32,590 nucleotides of DNA from Chloroflexaceae bacterium (GTDB taxonomy: Bacteria; Chloroflexota; Chloroflexia; Chloroflexales; Chloroflexaceae): positions 1 to 32,590 of the forward strand of contig JAAUSY010000027.1 in the NCBI GenBank assembly GCA_012032475.1. Direction: 5' to 3'. The notes beneath the pieces were generated by a model, which worked only from the letters and a program-made list of their open reading frames with translations, ran no database searches and was not told the origin of the DNA. Position 1 is the first letter of the stretch. Each line of letters begins with the position of its first letter. The translations under genes were made by a program, and so were the position numbers. Below, one piece after another: positions 15,246 through 24,042 of the stretch.

Positions 15246-15274
15246 ATTATACCCGGTCTGGGGGGAGATTGCAA
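15246..15274 (-). promoter_or_regulatory. Promoter of the His-rich/maf/regulator operon
   Basis: On the minus strand TTGCAA (15274-15269) and TATAAT (15251-15246) are exactly 17 bases apart, and lie about 55 bases upstream of the first gene. Confidence 0.7.
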
Positions 15275-15328
15275 CGTCGCCGGTCAGCCCCTGTGCATCC
15301 CAATCTTCATCATCGCGCCCCAAAAGCA

Positions 15329-15504
15329 TGGTAGAATAGCAGCACCGGGAGGCGCACCTCTGCGCGGTTCCTGATAACCAAAGAAGCAACGACGTTATCC
15401 CAGAGACCTGGGCAGTCGCAATTCCCTCCTGTTTCTCCCTTCGCAGCAAGCAACGGCTGCGGAGCGCATTCACGGAACCCCCTGACCCGCACCTGTCGTA
15501 TAAT
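15329..15504 (+). promoter_or_regulatory. Candidate promoters of the UPF0104/GT39 operon
   Basis: The gene-free stretch 15194-15548 holds two plus-strand candidates: an extended -10 TGGTAGAAT at 15329-15337, and TATAAT at 15499-15504 without a good -35. Between them is a CGCAGC/GCTGCG hairpin (15442-15447 and 15456-15461) with no T-run, and a repeated CCTGACCCGCA (15481-15491 and 15522-15532). I recognise no riboswitch. Confidence 0.4.
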
Positions 15505-15548
15505 GGGGGCGAGCACGAAATCCTGACCCGCAGACAGAAAGGCAACCC

Positions 15549-16580
15549 ATGCAGCGAGTTCACCGATGGCCCCGCGCTCTGACCTATGTCCGGTATATCG
15601 TCACCACCGGACTGCTCATCTCCCTCATCCTCATGGCCGACCCAGCGAAAATACTGGAAGAGTGGCGTTCGGTTGACCTGGGGTTGCTCGGTCTGGCGCT
15701 GGCGCTGCAAATCGGCGGGGTCGCCGTGAGTTCTGCCAAATGGAGCGTCCTGCTGCAATCGCGGGGGCAGCAGCAGCCCTACCCCTGGTTGGTGAGCGCC
15801 TACCTGGTCGGGCAGTTCGCCAACAACTTCCTGCCTACCGGGGTCGGCGGCGATGCCGTGCGCGCCATTCAGCTTGGCCGCCGTATCGGGAGCCTGAGCC
15901 AGGCCAGCGCATCAGTGTTCATAGACCGGCTGACGGGGTTTCTGGCCCTGAGCCTGATTGCCAACGGGGCTTTGGTGCTGGCCTGTACGGGCGTGGCCGG
16001 CGGACGCATTGAGACCGACGGATGGCTCTACCTGGTGACTATCGGGTTTACGCTGGCCGGGGTGGCGGTCGCTGCCGGGTGCCTGCTTGCGCCATGGTTC
16101 TCCCGTCGGATGGGGGCACGGCTGCCGGAGGTCCTACGAACCCCGATAGAACGGGTGGCACAATCGCTGGCCGACTACTTTCCCCAGGGGCGGGCGCTGG
16201 TGCTGGTGCTGGGCATCTCGTTGCTCTTCCAAACCACCTGGGTGGTGATCAATATCGTCTGCGGCCTGGCACTCAACATCCAGGCTCCGCTGCTGCTCTA
16301 TGCACTGATGGCCCCGCTGACGGACATACTGGGGTTGCTGCCGGTCTTTGTCAATAATATGGGCGCACGCGAACTGATTTTTACCCTCTATCTCTCGCAG
16401 GTCGGGGTGTCCCCGGCCACCGCCCTGGCGCTCGCGTTCCTTGTGCTGTCGGTGCGTCTTATCGTCAGTGTTCTGGGGGGATTGGTGATGCTGGTCGGCG
16501 GAGCCGATTTTCAGATTGGCCGCAAGAGCCAGTCCCCCCCACCAGACCCTCAGCCGGACCCGCTCTCGCGTGAGTCATAA
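15549..16580 (+). CDS. UPF0104 / lysylphosphatidylglycerol synthase TM-region flippase-like protein
   Basis: The 343-residue integral membrane protein has about eight hydrophobic helices. It carries the family landmark FLPTGVGGDAVRAIQLGR (about residues 95-112) and a second conserved region DILGLLPVFVNNMGARE (about 256-273). The family contains the MprF flippase domain and archaeal AglD-like proteins, which move or modify lipid-linked substrates. It overlaps the next gene, a GT39-type glycosyltransferase, by 11 bases, suggesting that the two act on the same lipid-linked sugar. The substrate cannot be deduced. Confidence 0.85.
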   Translation: MQRVHRWPRALTYVRYIVTTGLLISLILMADPAKILEEWRSVDLGLLGLALALQIGGVAVSSAKWSVLLQSRGQQQPYPWLVSAYLVGQFANNFLPTGVGGDAVRAIQLGRRIGSLSQASASVFIDRLTGFLALSLIANGALVLACTGVAGGRIETDGWLYLVTIGFTLAGVAVAAGCLLAPWFSRRMGARLPEVLRTPIERVAQSLADYFPQGRALVLVLGISLLFQTTWVVINIVCGLALNIQAPLLLYALMAPLTDILGLLPVFVNNMGARELIFTLYLSQVGVSPATALALAFLVLSVRLIVSVLGGLVMLVGGADFQIGRKSQSPPPDPQPDPLSRES

Positions 16581-18732
16581 CCGCAACTATCATCATCACC
16601 ATCGCATTATCCCCACCCTGCTGCTGTTCGGGTTGGCCCTGGGGCCACGGGTGCTGGCGGGCCACTTGGTGACCGTTGACGAAGCCTACCACTGGTTCGA
16701 GCGGGTTGAACGCTTCCTGGCATACGTTCAGCAGGGCGACTACGCTCATACGAACCTCATCGGGCATCCGGGTGTGACTACCATGTGGCTTGGTTCTCTG
16801 GGACTCCTGGCGCACCAGAAGCTGGCGGACCTGGGCTGGCTCGCCCACGCCAACGCCGACTCGGCGCTGTACCGGGCCTTCCTGCGCGGGCCGGTGGCAT
16901 TGGCAAATGCGCTCAGCGTGGTAGGAGCCTGGGTGCTCCTGCGGCGGCTGTTGAACCCGCGGGTCGCGCTGGTCGCGGCGCTTCTGTGGGCCACCGAGCC
17001 ATTTCTCGTGGCCCACAGCCAGTTGCTCCACCTGGATGGCCTGCTCACCTCGCTGGTTCTGCTGGCGCTCCTGGCGGCGATAGCGGCTTTCCCTTTGCCT
17101 GAATGGAGCAGCGAACCTGGATCAGGGCAGCGTCAACCCATCCCGTTGCGATTACGGTGGGGGATGCTCGCTGGTTCGGCGGTGGCAGGTGGGCTGTCAT
17201 TCCTGACCAAATCGCCTTCGGTCATCCTGCTGCCGATGGTGGGATTGATTGCGGCGGTCGGGGTGTTCAGGATGGCAGCAGAGCCGCAAGCGCAGGAAGA
17301 GCCGCAGCAAGAGCGCCGCAGCAGGGTCAGGGTCCTGACCCAGGTCGCTGGTCGTCTGGGGTGGGTGCTGCTGGTGTGGGGAGGCATTGCCGCGGCGGTG
17401 TGGGTCGCGCTCTGGCCTGCGGCGTGGGTTGACCTGCCCGGCGCGGTGCGTCGGGTGGTGCTCCAGGTCACCTACGAAGGCGCATCACCGCACGGGTGGG
17501 GCAACTTCTTTCTGGGGCAGGCCGTTGACGATCCGGGGCCACTCTTCTACCCGGTCGTGCTGGCCCTGCGGATGACCCCCTGGACGATGGCCGGGTTGGC
17601 GGCGGCCGGGGCGGCCGGGTTGGTCGAGGCGTGGAGGAGCCGGCAGGGAGACCAGCAGCAAAGGAGGGAAACGCGAGTACCGCGGCTGTCACCGCTGGCG
17701 TTGCTGGCGCTCTATGCGCTGCTTTTTCTGGCAATGATGAGCCTGCCTCCCAAGAAGTTCGACCGCTACGTGCTGCCGGTGTTCCCGGCCCTGACGATTA
17801 TTGCCGCCTCCGGGCTGGTCAGGCTGGCCGGGTTGGTCGGGTCTGGAACCTCGCGCCTGCTGCGTCCCCCGCTCATGGTTGCCACGGCTGCCGTGGGGTT
17901 GGGCGGGCATCTCCTGTGGTACCACCCCTATGAACTGGCCTACTACAACCCGCTGCTCGGCGGCGGGGCAACTGCGGTGGAAGCGCTGCCGGTCGGGTGG
18001 GGAGAAGGGTATGAACAGGCCGGGGTGTTCATCTCGGCGCAGCCGAACGGGTGCGAGCGACCCACCGCCACCTGGTTCGCTCCGGTCCTCTATCGGTTCC
18101 TGTGCAACCACTGGGTCGTTCCGCTCGATGCAGTGTTCGAGCCGGGCACGGTAGACTACGCGGTGCTGTATATTGACCAGATACAGCGCGACAATAAGCC
18201 GCACGCGACGGCCATGCTCCGCACCACGCTTGAGCCGCTCCACACGGTCTGGATTCACGGCATTCCCTACGCCGAGGTCTATCAGCTTCCGCTGCCCAAT
18301 GCTCACCGCGTGGACGCTGACTTTGGCCCGGCTATTCGTCTTCGCGGCTACGACCTGGCGACTTCGGCGGTACGCACCAGTGGGGTAATGACGCTGACCT
18401 TGCAATGGGAGCCGCAAGGACCGGGAACCATTGCCGAAGACTACCAGATGCTGGTCCATGTGCTGGACGCCAGCGGCAGCCGGGTGGGGCAGATTGATGT
18501 GCCGCCTGGGGGGCCGCGTGCGCCCACCAGCACCTGGTTGCCGAATAGCTACATCACCTGGATACACCCGGTCCCGGTGCCGCCCGACCTGCCTGCGGGG
18601 AGCTACTACGTGGCGGTTGGCCTCTACCGCCCGGATGATTTTGCGCGGCTGCCGGTGCGCGGCTCGCCGCAGCCTGGTTCCCCCAACGACGGCCCCAATG
18701 TGCTGATGCTCGACCCCGTTACCATTCGATGA
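16570..18732 (+). CDS. GT39-like (ArnT/PMT type) membrane glycosyltransferase
   Basis: From GTG 16570 the protein has 720 residues. After a short His-rich N-terminus and one helix, an acidic pair in VTVDEAYHW (Asp37-Glu38) occupies the position of the catalytic Asp of GT-C enzymes. GHPGVTTMWLGSLG and about ten further helices follow, with PPKKFDRYVLPVFPALTIIA (about 397-416) typical of ArnT/PMT proteins. The last 150 or so residues are a soluble beta-rich domain (LRGYDLATSAVRTSGVMTLT, then LQWEPQG). Such enzymes transfer sugars from polyprenyl phosphate outside the membrane. The GTG start overlaps the flippase-like gene by 11 bases; an upstream TTG at 16516 is possible. The 3' end overlaps the convergent ATPase by 109 bases. 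Confidence 0.85.
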   Translation: MSHNRNYHHHHRIIPTLLLFGLALGPRVLAGHLVTVDEAYHWFERVERFLAYVQQGDYAHTNLIGHPGVTTMWLGSLGLLAHQKLADLGWLAHANADSALYRAFLRGPVALANALSVVGAWVLLRRLLNPRVALVAALLWATEPFLVAHSQLLHLDGLLTSLVLLALLAAIAAFPLPEWSSEPGSGQRQPIPLRLRWGMLAGSAVAGGLSFLTKSPSVILLPMVGLIAAVGVFRMAAEPQAQEEPQQERRSRVRVLTQVAGRLGWVLLVWGGIAAAVWVALWPAAWVDLPGAVRRVVLQVTYEGASPHGWGNFFLGQAVDDPGPLFYPVVLALRMTPWTMAGLAAAGAAGLVEAWRSRQGDQQQRRETRVPRLSPLALLALYALLFLAMMSLPPKKFDRYVLPVFPALTIIAASGLVRLAGLVGSGTSRLLRPPLMVATAAVGLGGHLLWYHPYELAYYNPLLGGGATAVEALPVGWGEGYEQAGVFISAQPNGCERPTATWFAPVLYRFLCNHWVVPLDAVFEPGTVDYAVLYIDQIQRDNKPHATAMLRTTLEPLHTVWIHGIPYAEVYQLPLPNAHRVDADFGPAIRLRGYDLATSAVRTSGVMTLTLQWEPQGPGTIAEDYQMLVHVLDASGSRVGQIDVPPGGPRAPTSTWLPNSYITWIHPVPVPPDLPAGSYYVAVGLYRPDDFARLPVRGSPQPGSPNDGPNVLMLDPVTIR

Positions 18733-21011
18733 TAGCCGAGATGATAGCCACGCGGCACGACGAGCGCCCCCGCCGGAGCCAGGTGGGTCATACCCACCAT
18801 CCCCAGAACGTACATCGCCCCGGCCAGCAGCAGCACCAGGACCACAATCCGAAGCATTGCCAGCAGCCACCGGACCACCCGCGAACGGGACGAGCGTGCG
18901 CCGGCCCGCTGTTCCCTGCGCTGCTCCTGCACAGCGAGCGCCAGCAAATCGGCGGCGTCCTGGTAGTCAGGGCGGATGGCGATCACCGCGGTGAGCGCCT
19001 GGAGCGCCTGAGACCACCGTTTCTGCTTCAGTGCGCCGAACCCCTGGGCGTAGCGCTGGCTCAACTCGTGCTCCTCCCGCATCTGCTCCAGGGCATCCTG
19101 CCACGATGTTTCCCCTGGTCCTTGCGCAACCAGCCATTCATAGAGCGGGATGGCCTCTTGCCACTGTTCCCGCCGGGCATACTGGCGGGCTTCGTCTTCC
19201 TTCTCTTTCAGTTCAGCCCGCCGTTTCGACGCGATCACCTGCATCAGGGCTTCGGGCAACGAGGGGTCGTCGGGGTGCTGGCAGGCCAGGCGGTCATAGA
19301 CCTCGATGGCACTGTCCCACTCCTGCTGCGCTTCGTGGCTTCTGGCGCGGGCTAACTCTGCTTCCAGAGCGCGTTTTTGCTGCAACATCCCCACGAAGGT
19401 GACGCGCTCGCTCACTCCGGCTTCCTGATATGCGACCATGGCCGTATCCAGGTCATCATCTTCTAGTGCCCGGTTGCCGCGCTGCACCCAGATACGCGTC
19501 CGGCGCTGCTGCGCGGTGGTTTCCTGGGGCGCAAGGTGGAGCACCCGCTCGTAGATGAGGCATGCCCCTTCTTCGTCGCCGGCCTGTTCCATGGCCTCCC
19601 CCTGTACCAGGAGCGTCTGCACCAGGGGATAGCGGGCGGCATCCTCATCATACCGATAGGCTTCTTCCAGTTCGCGGATGGCTTCGTCCAGACGGTTGCG
19701 CTCGCGGAGGATTTTGGCCCGCAGCAACCGCGCCTTCAGATGGTTGGGGTTGAGGTTGAGCGCCTGCCCCAGAAGACTCCTGGCATTGTCCATGTCGCCC
19801 TGCTGGTAGAAACCATGCCCTGCCTGGTAGAGGGTATCGGCCAGAGGGACAATGCGATGCTGCTCTTCCTTGACTCGGGGCAGCGGCTTGCGGCTGGCTA
19901 TCCAGCGGCGCAGCAGTTCAACGAGGAAGCCGTAGCTCCCATGCTCGCACCGCAGCATCTCCCATTCGACCAGCACATTGGGGGCCTGGTCGAGTTCGCC
20001 AATCAGGATGCGAATTCCGTGATACTGAAGGATGTTCTGGATTTCGTCGCGGGTCAGCATGCGCTGCTCGTCAGCGGCGCTGGCGATAGCGGCAAAAATC
20101 ACCCGCTCTGCTGGGGGCAAGCCATCCCAGATCCATTCGAAGACGTTCTGCCCGGCCTCCAGCGCCCCCGGAATTGCCGCTTCTACCTCCGGGAGGTCAA
20201 TGGTTGGTACCCCTTCCGAATGGTCATCATAGGCGTTGCTCCAGATGGTCCGGCAGAGCAACTGGATGAAGTAGGGGTGTCTGGCGGTCAGGGCCAGAAT
20301 ATGCGCGATGGCATCTTCCGTGAAAGTCAGGGTTCCTTCTCGTTCGGCGGTCAGCACGAGAGCGCGGGCGTCGGCTTCATCCAGCACCGAAACGCGCTTG
20401 TAGGCTGCCGCCTTGAACAGGGCTTTCATCTCGATGGAAAGGTCGTCGGCTTTGCGCCCGATGACAAAGACGAACCCCAGGCGCGGTTCTCCTTCCAGCA
20501 GTTCGCGCAGGTAGGGGAAGAAGACCCGCGGTCCGGCGGGGTAGGGCAACCGCTCTTCGGTGGAGGTGTCCAGCACGTCGAATTCATCGAACAACAGCAC
20601 CGGGCGGCGCTCGTCGCCCAGGGCTTTGTAGAACGCTGGCAGGAATTTCTGGCGGAAGAAGCGGCCTTCATCATCGAACGCATCGGGGCTGCCCGGCGCT
20701 TTCCCTACCTCGGCGGCCATGGTCGAGGCCAGCTTGAACAACACCTGCCCCAGGGGTTTGCGGGTGTGGTCAACCAGGTCGAAGTAGACCGGGAGAAACC
20801 GGTCGGTGGCAAGGCGAGATTTGAGCTGGAGCAGAATAGATGTTTTTCCGATGCGGCGCTGCCCGAACAACACGACGGCGTTCTGGTCCGGGAGGGCCAG
20901 TTCGGTTTCGACCAGGTGAAAGATATCCTCACGTCCGAAAAAGCTGTGGGGCTGGTTCAGCTTTCGCCCGGCAATGTAGGGGTTGTGGGGGATGGAGTCA
21001 ACCATCATCAT
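18624..21011 (-). CDS. AAA/STAND-like ATPase with TPR array and C-terminal membrane anchor
   Basis: The ATG at 21011 has GGAGG 7 bases upstream and gives 795 residues. FFGREDIFHLVE (about 23-34) opens an ATPase domain with Walker A GQRRIGKTS (about 48-56) and Walker B VLLFDEFDVLD (about 137-147). A winged-helix-like region precedes a run of TPR-like helices (about 388-690, e.g. ADTLYQAGHGFYQQGDMDNA). One transmembrane helix follows (about 712-738). The last 40 or so residues are read from the antisense of the GT39 gene and look non-native, as if the original stop had been lost. The design (switch ATPase, repeat sensor, membrane anchor) suits signalling or defence proteins, but no function is proven. 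It diverges from the helicase-HNH gene. Confidence 0.85.
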   Translation of the reverse strand: MMMVDSIPHNPYIAGRKLNQPHSFFGREDIFHLVETELALPDQNAVVLFGQRRIGKTSILLQLKSRLATDRFLPVYFDLVDHTRKPLGQVLFKLASTMAAEVGKAPGSPDAFDDEGRFFRQKFLPAFYKALGDERRPVLLFDEFDVLDTSTEERLPYPAGPRVFFPYLRELLEGEPRLGFVFVIGRKADDLSIEMKALFKAAAYKRVSVLDEADARALVLTAEREGTLTFTEDAIAHILALTARHPYFIQLLCRTIWSNAYDDHSEGVPTIDLPEVEAAIPGALEAGQNVFEWIWDGLPPAERVIFAAIASAADEQRMLTRDEIQNILQYHGIRILIGELDQAPNVLVEWEMLRCEHGSYGFLVELLRRWIASRKPLPRVKEEQHRIVPLADTLYQAGHGFYQQGDMDNARSLLGQALNLNPNHLKARLLRAKILRERNRLDEAIRELEEAYRYDEDAARYPLVQTLLVQGEAMEQAGDEEGACLIYERVLHLAPQETTAQQRRTRIWVQRGNRALEDDDLDTAMVAYQEAGVSERVTFVGMLQQKRALEAELARARSHEAQQEWDSAIEVYDRLACQHPDDPSLPEALMQVIASKRRAELKEKEDEARQYARREQWQEAIPLYEWLVAQGPGETSWQDALEQMREEHELSQRYAQGFGALKQKRWSQALQALTAVIAIRPDYQDAADLLALAVQEQRREQRAGARSSRSRVVRWLLAMLRIVVLVLLLAGAMYVLGMVGMTHLAPAGALVVPRGYHLGYHRMVTGSSISTLGPSLGEPGCGEPRTGSRAKSSGR

Positions 21012-21086
21012 GAAAACGCCTCCAAACAGCACAAGGAAAGGAATGGTAAGGGAATGGGTCTGCAAGAACCAGGACATCTGAGGGTT

Positions 21087-21095
21087 ATGATAGCA
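21087..21095 (-). promoter_or_regulatory. Extended -10 promoter for the ATPase gene
   Basis: On the minus strand TGC precedes TATCAT (21092-21087), about 75 bases before the ATG. No -35 of note is seen. The start would lie near 21080. Confidence 0.5.
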
Positions 21096-21287
21096 TGAAG
21101 CCCTGGGGACAAACATGTCGTTCTGGTTACAAAAGGCTTTCAGCAGACCACCTTTCCCCATATTCCATCAGGGGGAGTCCCATGCGGTGGGCGTGGCTGG
21201 AGGAGAATACGCGTGGGTACGGTGCGTACAAGCGCGGCCCGGCATGGCAGTCGGGTGCATCGCATGTCGTTATCATTGATAGTCGCC

Positions 21288-21316
21288 TTGCGGGAAAACC
21301 CTACCCGTGCTATTCT
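21288..21316 (+). promoter_or_regulatory. Promoter for the helicase-HNH gene (TTGCGG-17-TATTCT)
   Basis: TTGCGG (21288-21293) and TATTCT (21311-21316) are 17 bases apart, and TGC stands before the -10. The spacer contains CCCTACCC, also found in the spacer of the promoter at 1704-1732. An 11-base palindrome TATCATTGATA (21271-21281) lies just upstream. The rest of the divergent gap 21012-21384 shows nothing I recognise. Confidence 0.6.
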
Positions 21317-21384
21317 ATCCCTGGTATCTCCCACCGGAATCATACCGATCCCGCAAGCAAGACAGGAGCAGGAGGAAAAGCACA

Positions 21385-24042
21385 ATGTCCGAACCGCCAG
21401 CAGTAAAATGCTATCGCGTCTACCATCTCATCAAGGCTCGCCAGAATCGTTCCCAAAAAGTTCCCGCTGCTCACCAGAATTCATCGTTGGGGAAACTCCG
21501 TGGATGGTTTGAGGGGAAACCGTCCCCGTCGGGGGGAATCCTGGTTTTGCCGACCGGCGCCGGAAAGACGTTTACCGCCGTTCGGTTTCTCTGCGAAAAG
21601 CCGCTCTCTGGTGGCTACAAGGTGCTGTGGCTTGCCCACACCCACCACCTGCTCGAACAGGCGCTCGAAAGTTTTGGGCCGGGCAACGAAACCATCGGAA
21701 GAAACACCGGGTATGAGGTGGGACGCATAGACGAACCCAAAACCCATCTGCGGGTGCGTGTGGTTTCGGGAGCGCCCGGCCATTGGCCCGTCAAAACTAT
21801 CAGCCCCGATGATGATGTACTGATTTGTACGCTTCAAACGGTCATTCGCGCCTACTGGCAGGAACACCCGACCATCAAAGCATGGCTCGAATCTGCCAGG
21901 GGAAAGCTCTTCATTGTCTTCGATGAAGCCCACCACTCGCCAGCCCCAGGCTACCGAACCTTTGTGAATGCCTTGCGCCAGCAGTATCCGGGCCTGTCTC
22001 TTCTGGGATTAACCGCCACTCCCACCTACACGGACTCCAAAAAACAGGGGTGGTTGTCCAGGCTCTTCCCCCAGGGCATCATCCACCAGGAAAAGATAAC
22101 AGACTTGATCGCTAATCGCATTCTGGCACAGCCCGTTTTAGAGCAATACCCGACGGAATTTCACCCGGAGTTCGATGAGCGCGAGTACCAGAAATGGGTT
22201 GGAACCTACCGCGATATTCCCGAATACGTCATCAGCAAGCTGGCAGAAAGCCGCGAACGCAATATGCGCATTGCCTCGACCTATGTGAACAACAAGGAGA
22301 AGTTTGGCAAAACAATCATCTTTGCGGACCGGTGGTTTCAATGTGACCAGTTGCGGGAGTTTCTCCACCAGCGCGATCCGTCCATCCGGGCAGACGTCAT
22401 CTATTCCCACGTAGACGCCAATCCGGGCAGCGTTGAGGCGAGAAACGAACGCACGCGGGACGAGAACACGAAGGTGCTGGAGGCATTCCGTCGGGGCGAA
22501 CTGGATGTCCTGATAAACGTGCGTATGCTGACAGAGGGGACCGATGTTCCGGATGCGCAGACAGTCTTTCTCACGCGCCAGACCACCAGCAGTATCCTGC
22601 TGACCCAGATGATCGGAAGAGCCTTGCGCGGCCCGGCCTTTGGTGGCACCGAGAAAGCCTATATTGTCTCCTTCATAGACGACTGGCGGCACCTTATCAA
22701 CTGGGCAGAGTGGGAACAGATCGCCGAAGGGATAGCAGATGATGGTGTCCCGGAACGGGGGGAGCGTCCGCCGCTCTATCTCATTTCCATCGAACTGGTG
22801 CGCCAGCTCAACCGTCAGATGGACAGCGGGGTCAACATCGCGCTGAAGCCCTTTTTGTCGCTCATGCCCATCGGGTGGTATCTCGTGCAGTTCCAGACTC
22901 TTGTCCGGGATGAAAGCGGTGCAGAAACTGACAACCTGGAAGAAGTGCAGCAACTGGTCATGGTCTATGACAATGAGGAGCAGGGCTACGGCAATTATAT
23001 CGAGCACCTCAAGACCGCAGACATTGCCGCCTTCACCGATGTGGGGGCCCTGCTGGAGGATTACAGCAACACGCTGCAAACCTGGTTGGAACACTTCTTT
23101 GGAGGGGTTGACGACCCGATGGGTGGCGATTTGCGGCGCAATCTCTGGCATATCGCCCGGCACATGGCGCAGGAAGAGCGCACCCCTCCTACGTTCTTCC
23201 GGTTCGAGGAGCGCAATCACCACGACCTGGATGCTCTGGCCCAGAAAGCGATTGACGAAAACCATACGGTCAGGCAGATCCGGCAAATGCTGGAGCAAGA
23301 ATATCGCCGCACCGACTGCTACTGGGAAATTATTTATCCATCCTACGGGTTATTCAAATCCCAATTCGATGCCTGTATGAATCGCATCTTTGAGATCGGG
23401 TCTCCTCCTCATCCTGACAAGGGTAATCCGGGGGTTGTGAACGGTAGCGATCCTCGCCCTACGGAACCGTCGGAGGCGGTGAAGCAGCAGGTCAAGCAGC
23501 GCGATGGCTACCGCTGCCTGTGCTGTGGTGAGACTAACCGGCGGTTGCTCCAGGTGGATCACGTAGCGCCTAGCTACCTGGGGGGCGACAATTCCCTGGG
23601 CAACCTCCAGACCCTGTGCGGCTACTGCAATAGGCACAAAGGCATCAGCGAGATAAACTTTCGGCATAATTGCACCCTGCTGAGCCAACCCCCGGAAAAC
23701 CTGCCTCTGCTGGACTACCCAGGAATGTATGAGGCCAGCGAACTTGACGTATGGGAAACATTTCTGCGGCGAATCATCAACTTCTTCTATCGCTGTGCAG
23801 CAGTCGAGAGTGTGACGATCAAGAGCCGGGGGGAATATTTCTGGAACTGGCACATATCTTTGTACGAGGGGAATAACCCCCGCTGGTTGGAACGATACCT
23901 GGGGTATCTCCTGGGCAAAATCCGGGAAGCTCGTGATGATGCTGGTTGCCAGGGGCCGGAGCAACTGACCATTGTGGCTCCCGACCTTCCCAAAATCACC
24001 TATCCTCCAGTTCCGGTCTCAGGAGGGAGCCGCACCCGGTAA
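21385..24042 (+). CDS. DEAH-box SF2 helicase fused to an HNH nuclease
   Basis: The ATG at 21385 has AGGAGG 9 bases upstream and gives 885 residues. Helicase motifs run in order: Walker A LPTGAGKT (about 55-62), DEAH (about 180-183), TATPT (about 209-213), MLTEGTDVPDA, and QMIGRALRG (about 408-416). A middle region of about 280 residues has no recognised domain. A zinc-type HNH nuclease follows (about 700-755): CLCCG, then LQVDHVAPSYLGGDNSLGNL, then CGYCNRHKG. About 130 residues with WETFLRRIINFFYR and FWNWHISLYEG come after it. The layout resembles helicase-nuclease effectors of restriction or phage defence, but no methylase or modification gene is nearby. The last 43 bases overlap the convergent DUF2298 gene. 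Confidence 0.9.
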   Translation: MSEPPAVKCYRVYHLIKARQNRSQKVPAAHQNSSLGKLRGWFEGKPSPSGGILVLPTGAGKTFTAVRFLCEKPLSGGYKVLWLAHTHHLLEQALESFGPGNETIGRNTGYEVGRIDEPKTHLRVRVVSGAPGHWPVKTISPDDDVLICTLQTVIRAYWQEHPTIKAWLESARGKLFIVFDEAHHSPAPGYRTFVNALRQQYPGLSLLGLTATPTYTDSKKQGWLSRLFPQGIIHQEKITDLIANRILAQPVLEQYPTEFHPEFDEREYQKWVGTYRDIPEYVISKLAESRERNMRIASTYVNNKEKFGKTIIFADRWFQCDQLREFLHQRDPSIRADVIYSHVDANPGSVEARNERTRDENTKVLEAFRRGELDVLINVRMLTEGTDVPDAQTVFLTRQTTSSILLTQMIGRALRGPAFGGTEKAYIVSFIDDWRHLINWAEWEQIAEGIADDGVPERGERPPLYLISIELVRQLNRQMDSGVNIALKPFLSLMPIGWYLVQFQTLVRDESGAETDNLEEVQQLVMVYDNEEQGYGNYIEHLKTADIAAFTDVGALLEDYSNTLQTWLEHFFGGVDDPMGGDLRRNLWHIARHMAQEERTPPTFFRFEERNHHDLDALAQKAIDENHTVRQIRQMLEQEYRRTDCYWEIIYPSYGLFKSQFDACMNRIFEIGSPPHPDKGNPGVVNGSDPRPTEPSEAVKQQVKQRDGYRCLCCGETNRRLLQVDHVAPSYLGGDNSLGNLQTLCGYCNRHKGISEINFRHNCTLLSQPPENLPLLDYPGMYEASELDVWETFLRRIINFFYRCAAVESVTIKSRGEYFWNWHISLYEGNNPRWLERYLGYLLGKIREARDDAGCQGPEQLTIVAPDLPKITYPPVPVSGGSRTR

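Noticed and set aside
15442-15461. CGCAGC/GCTGCG hairpin as a terminator
   Set aside because: It has only six pairs, no T-run, and no gene that would end there.
19536-21098. 520-codon plus-strand frame opposite the AAA ATPase
   Set aside because: It is antisense to Walker A and B motifs and has no SD or family features.
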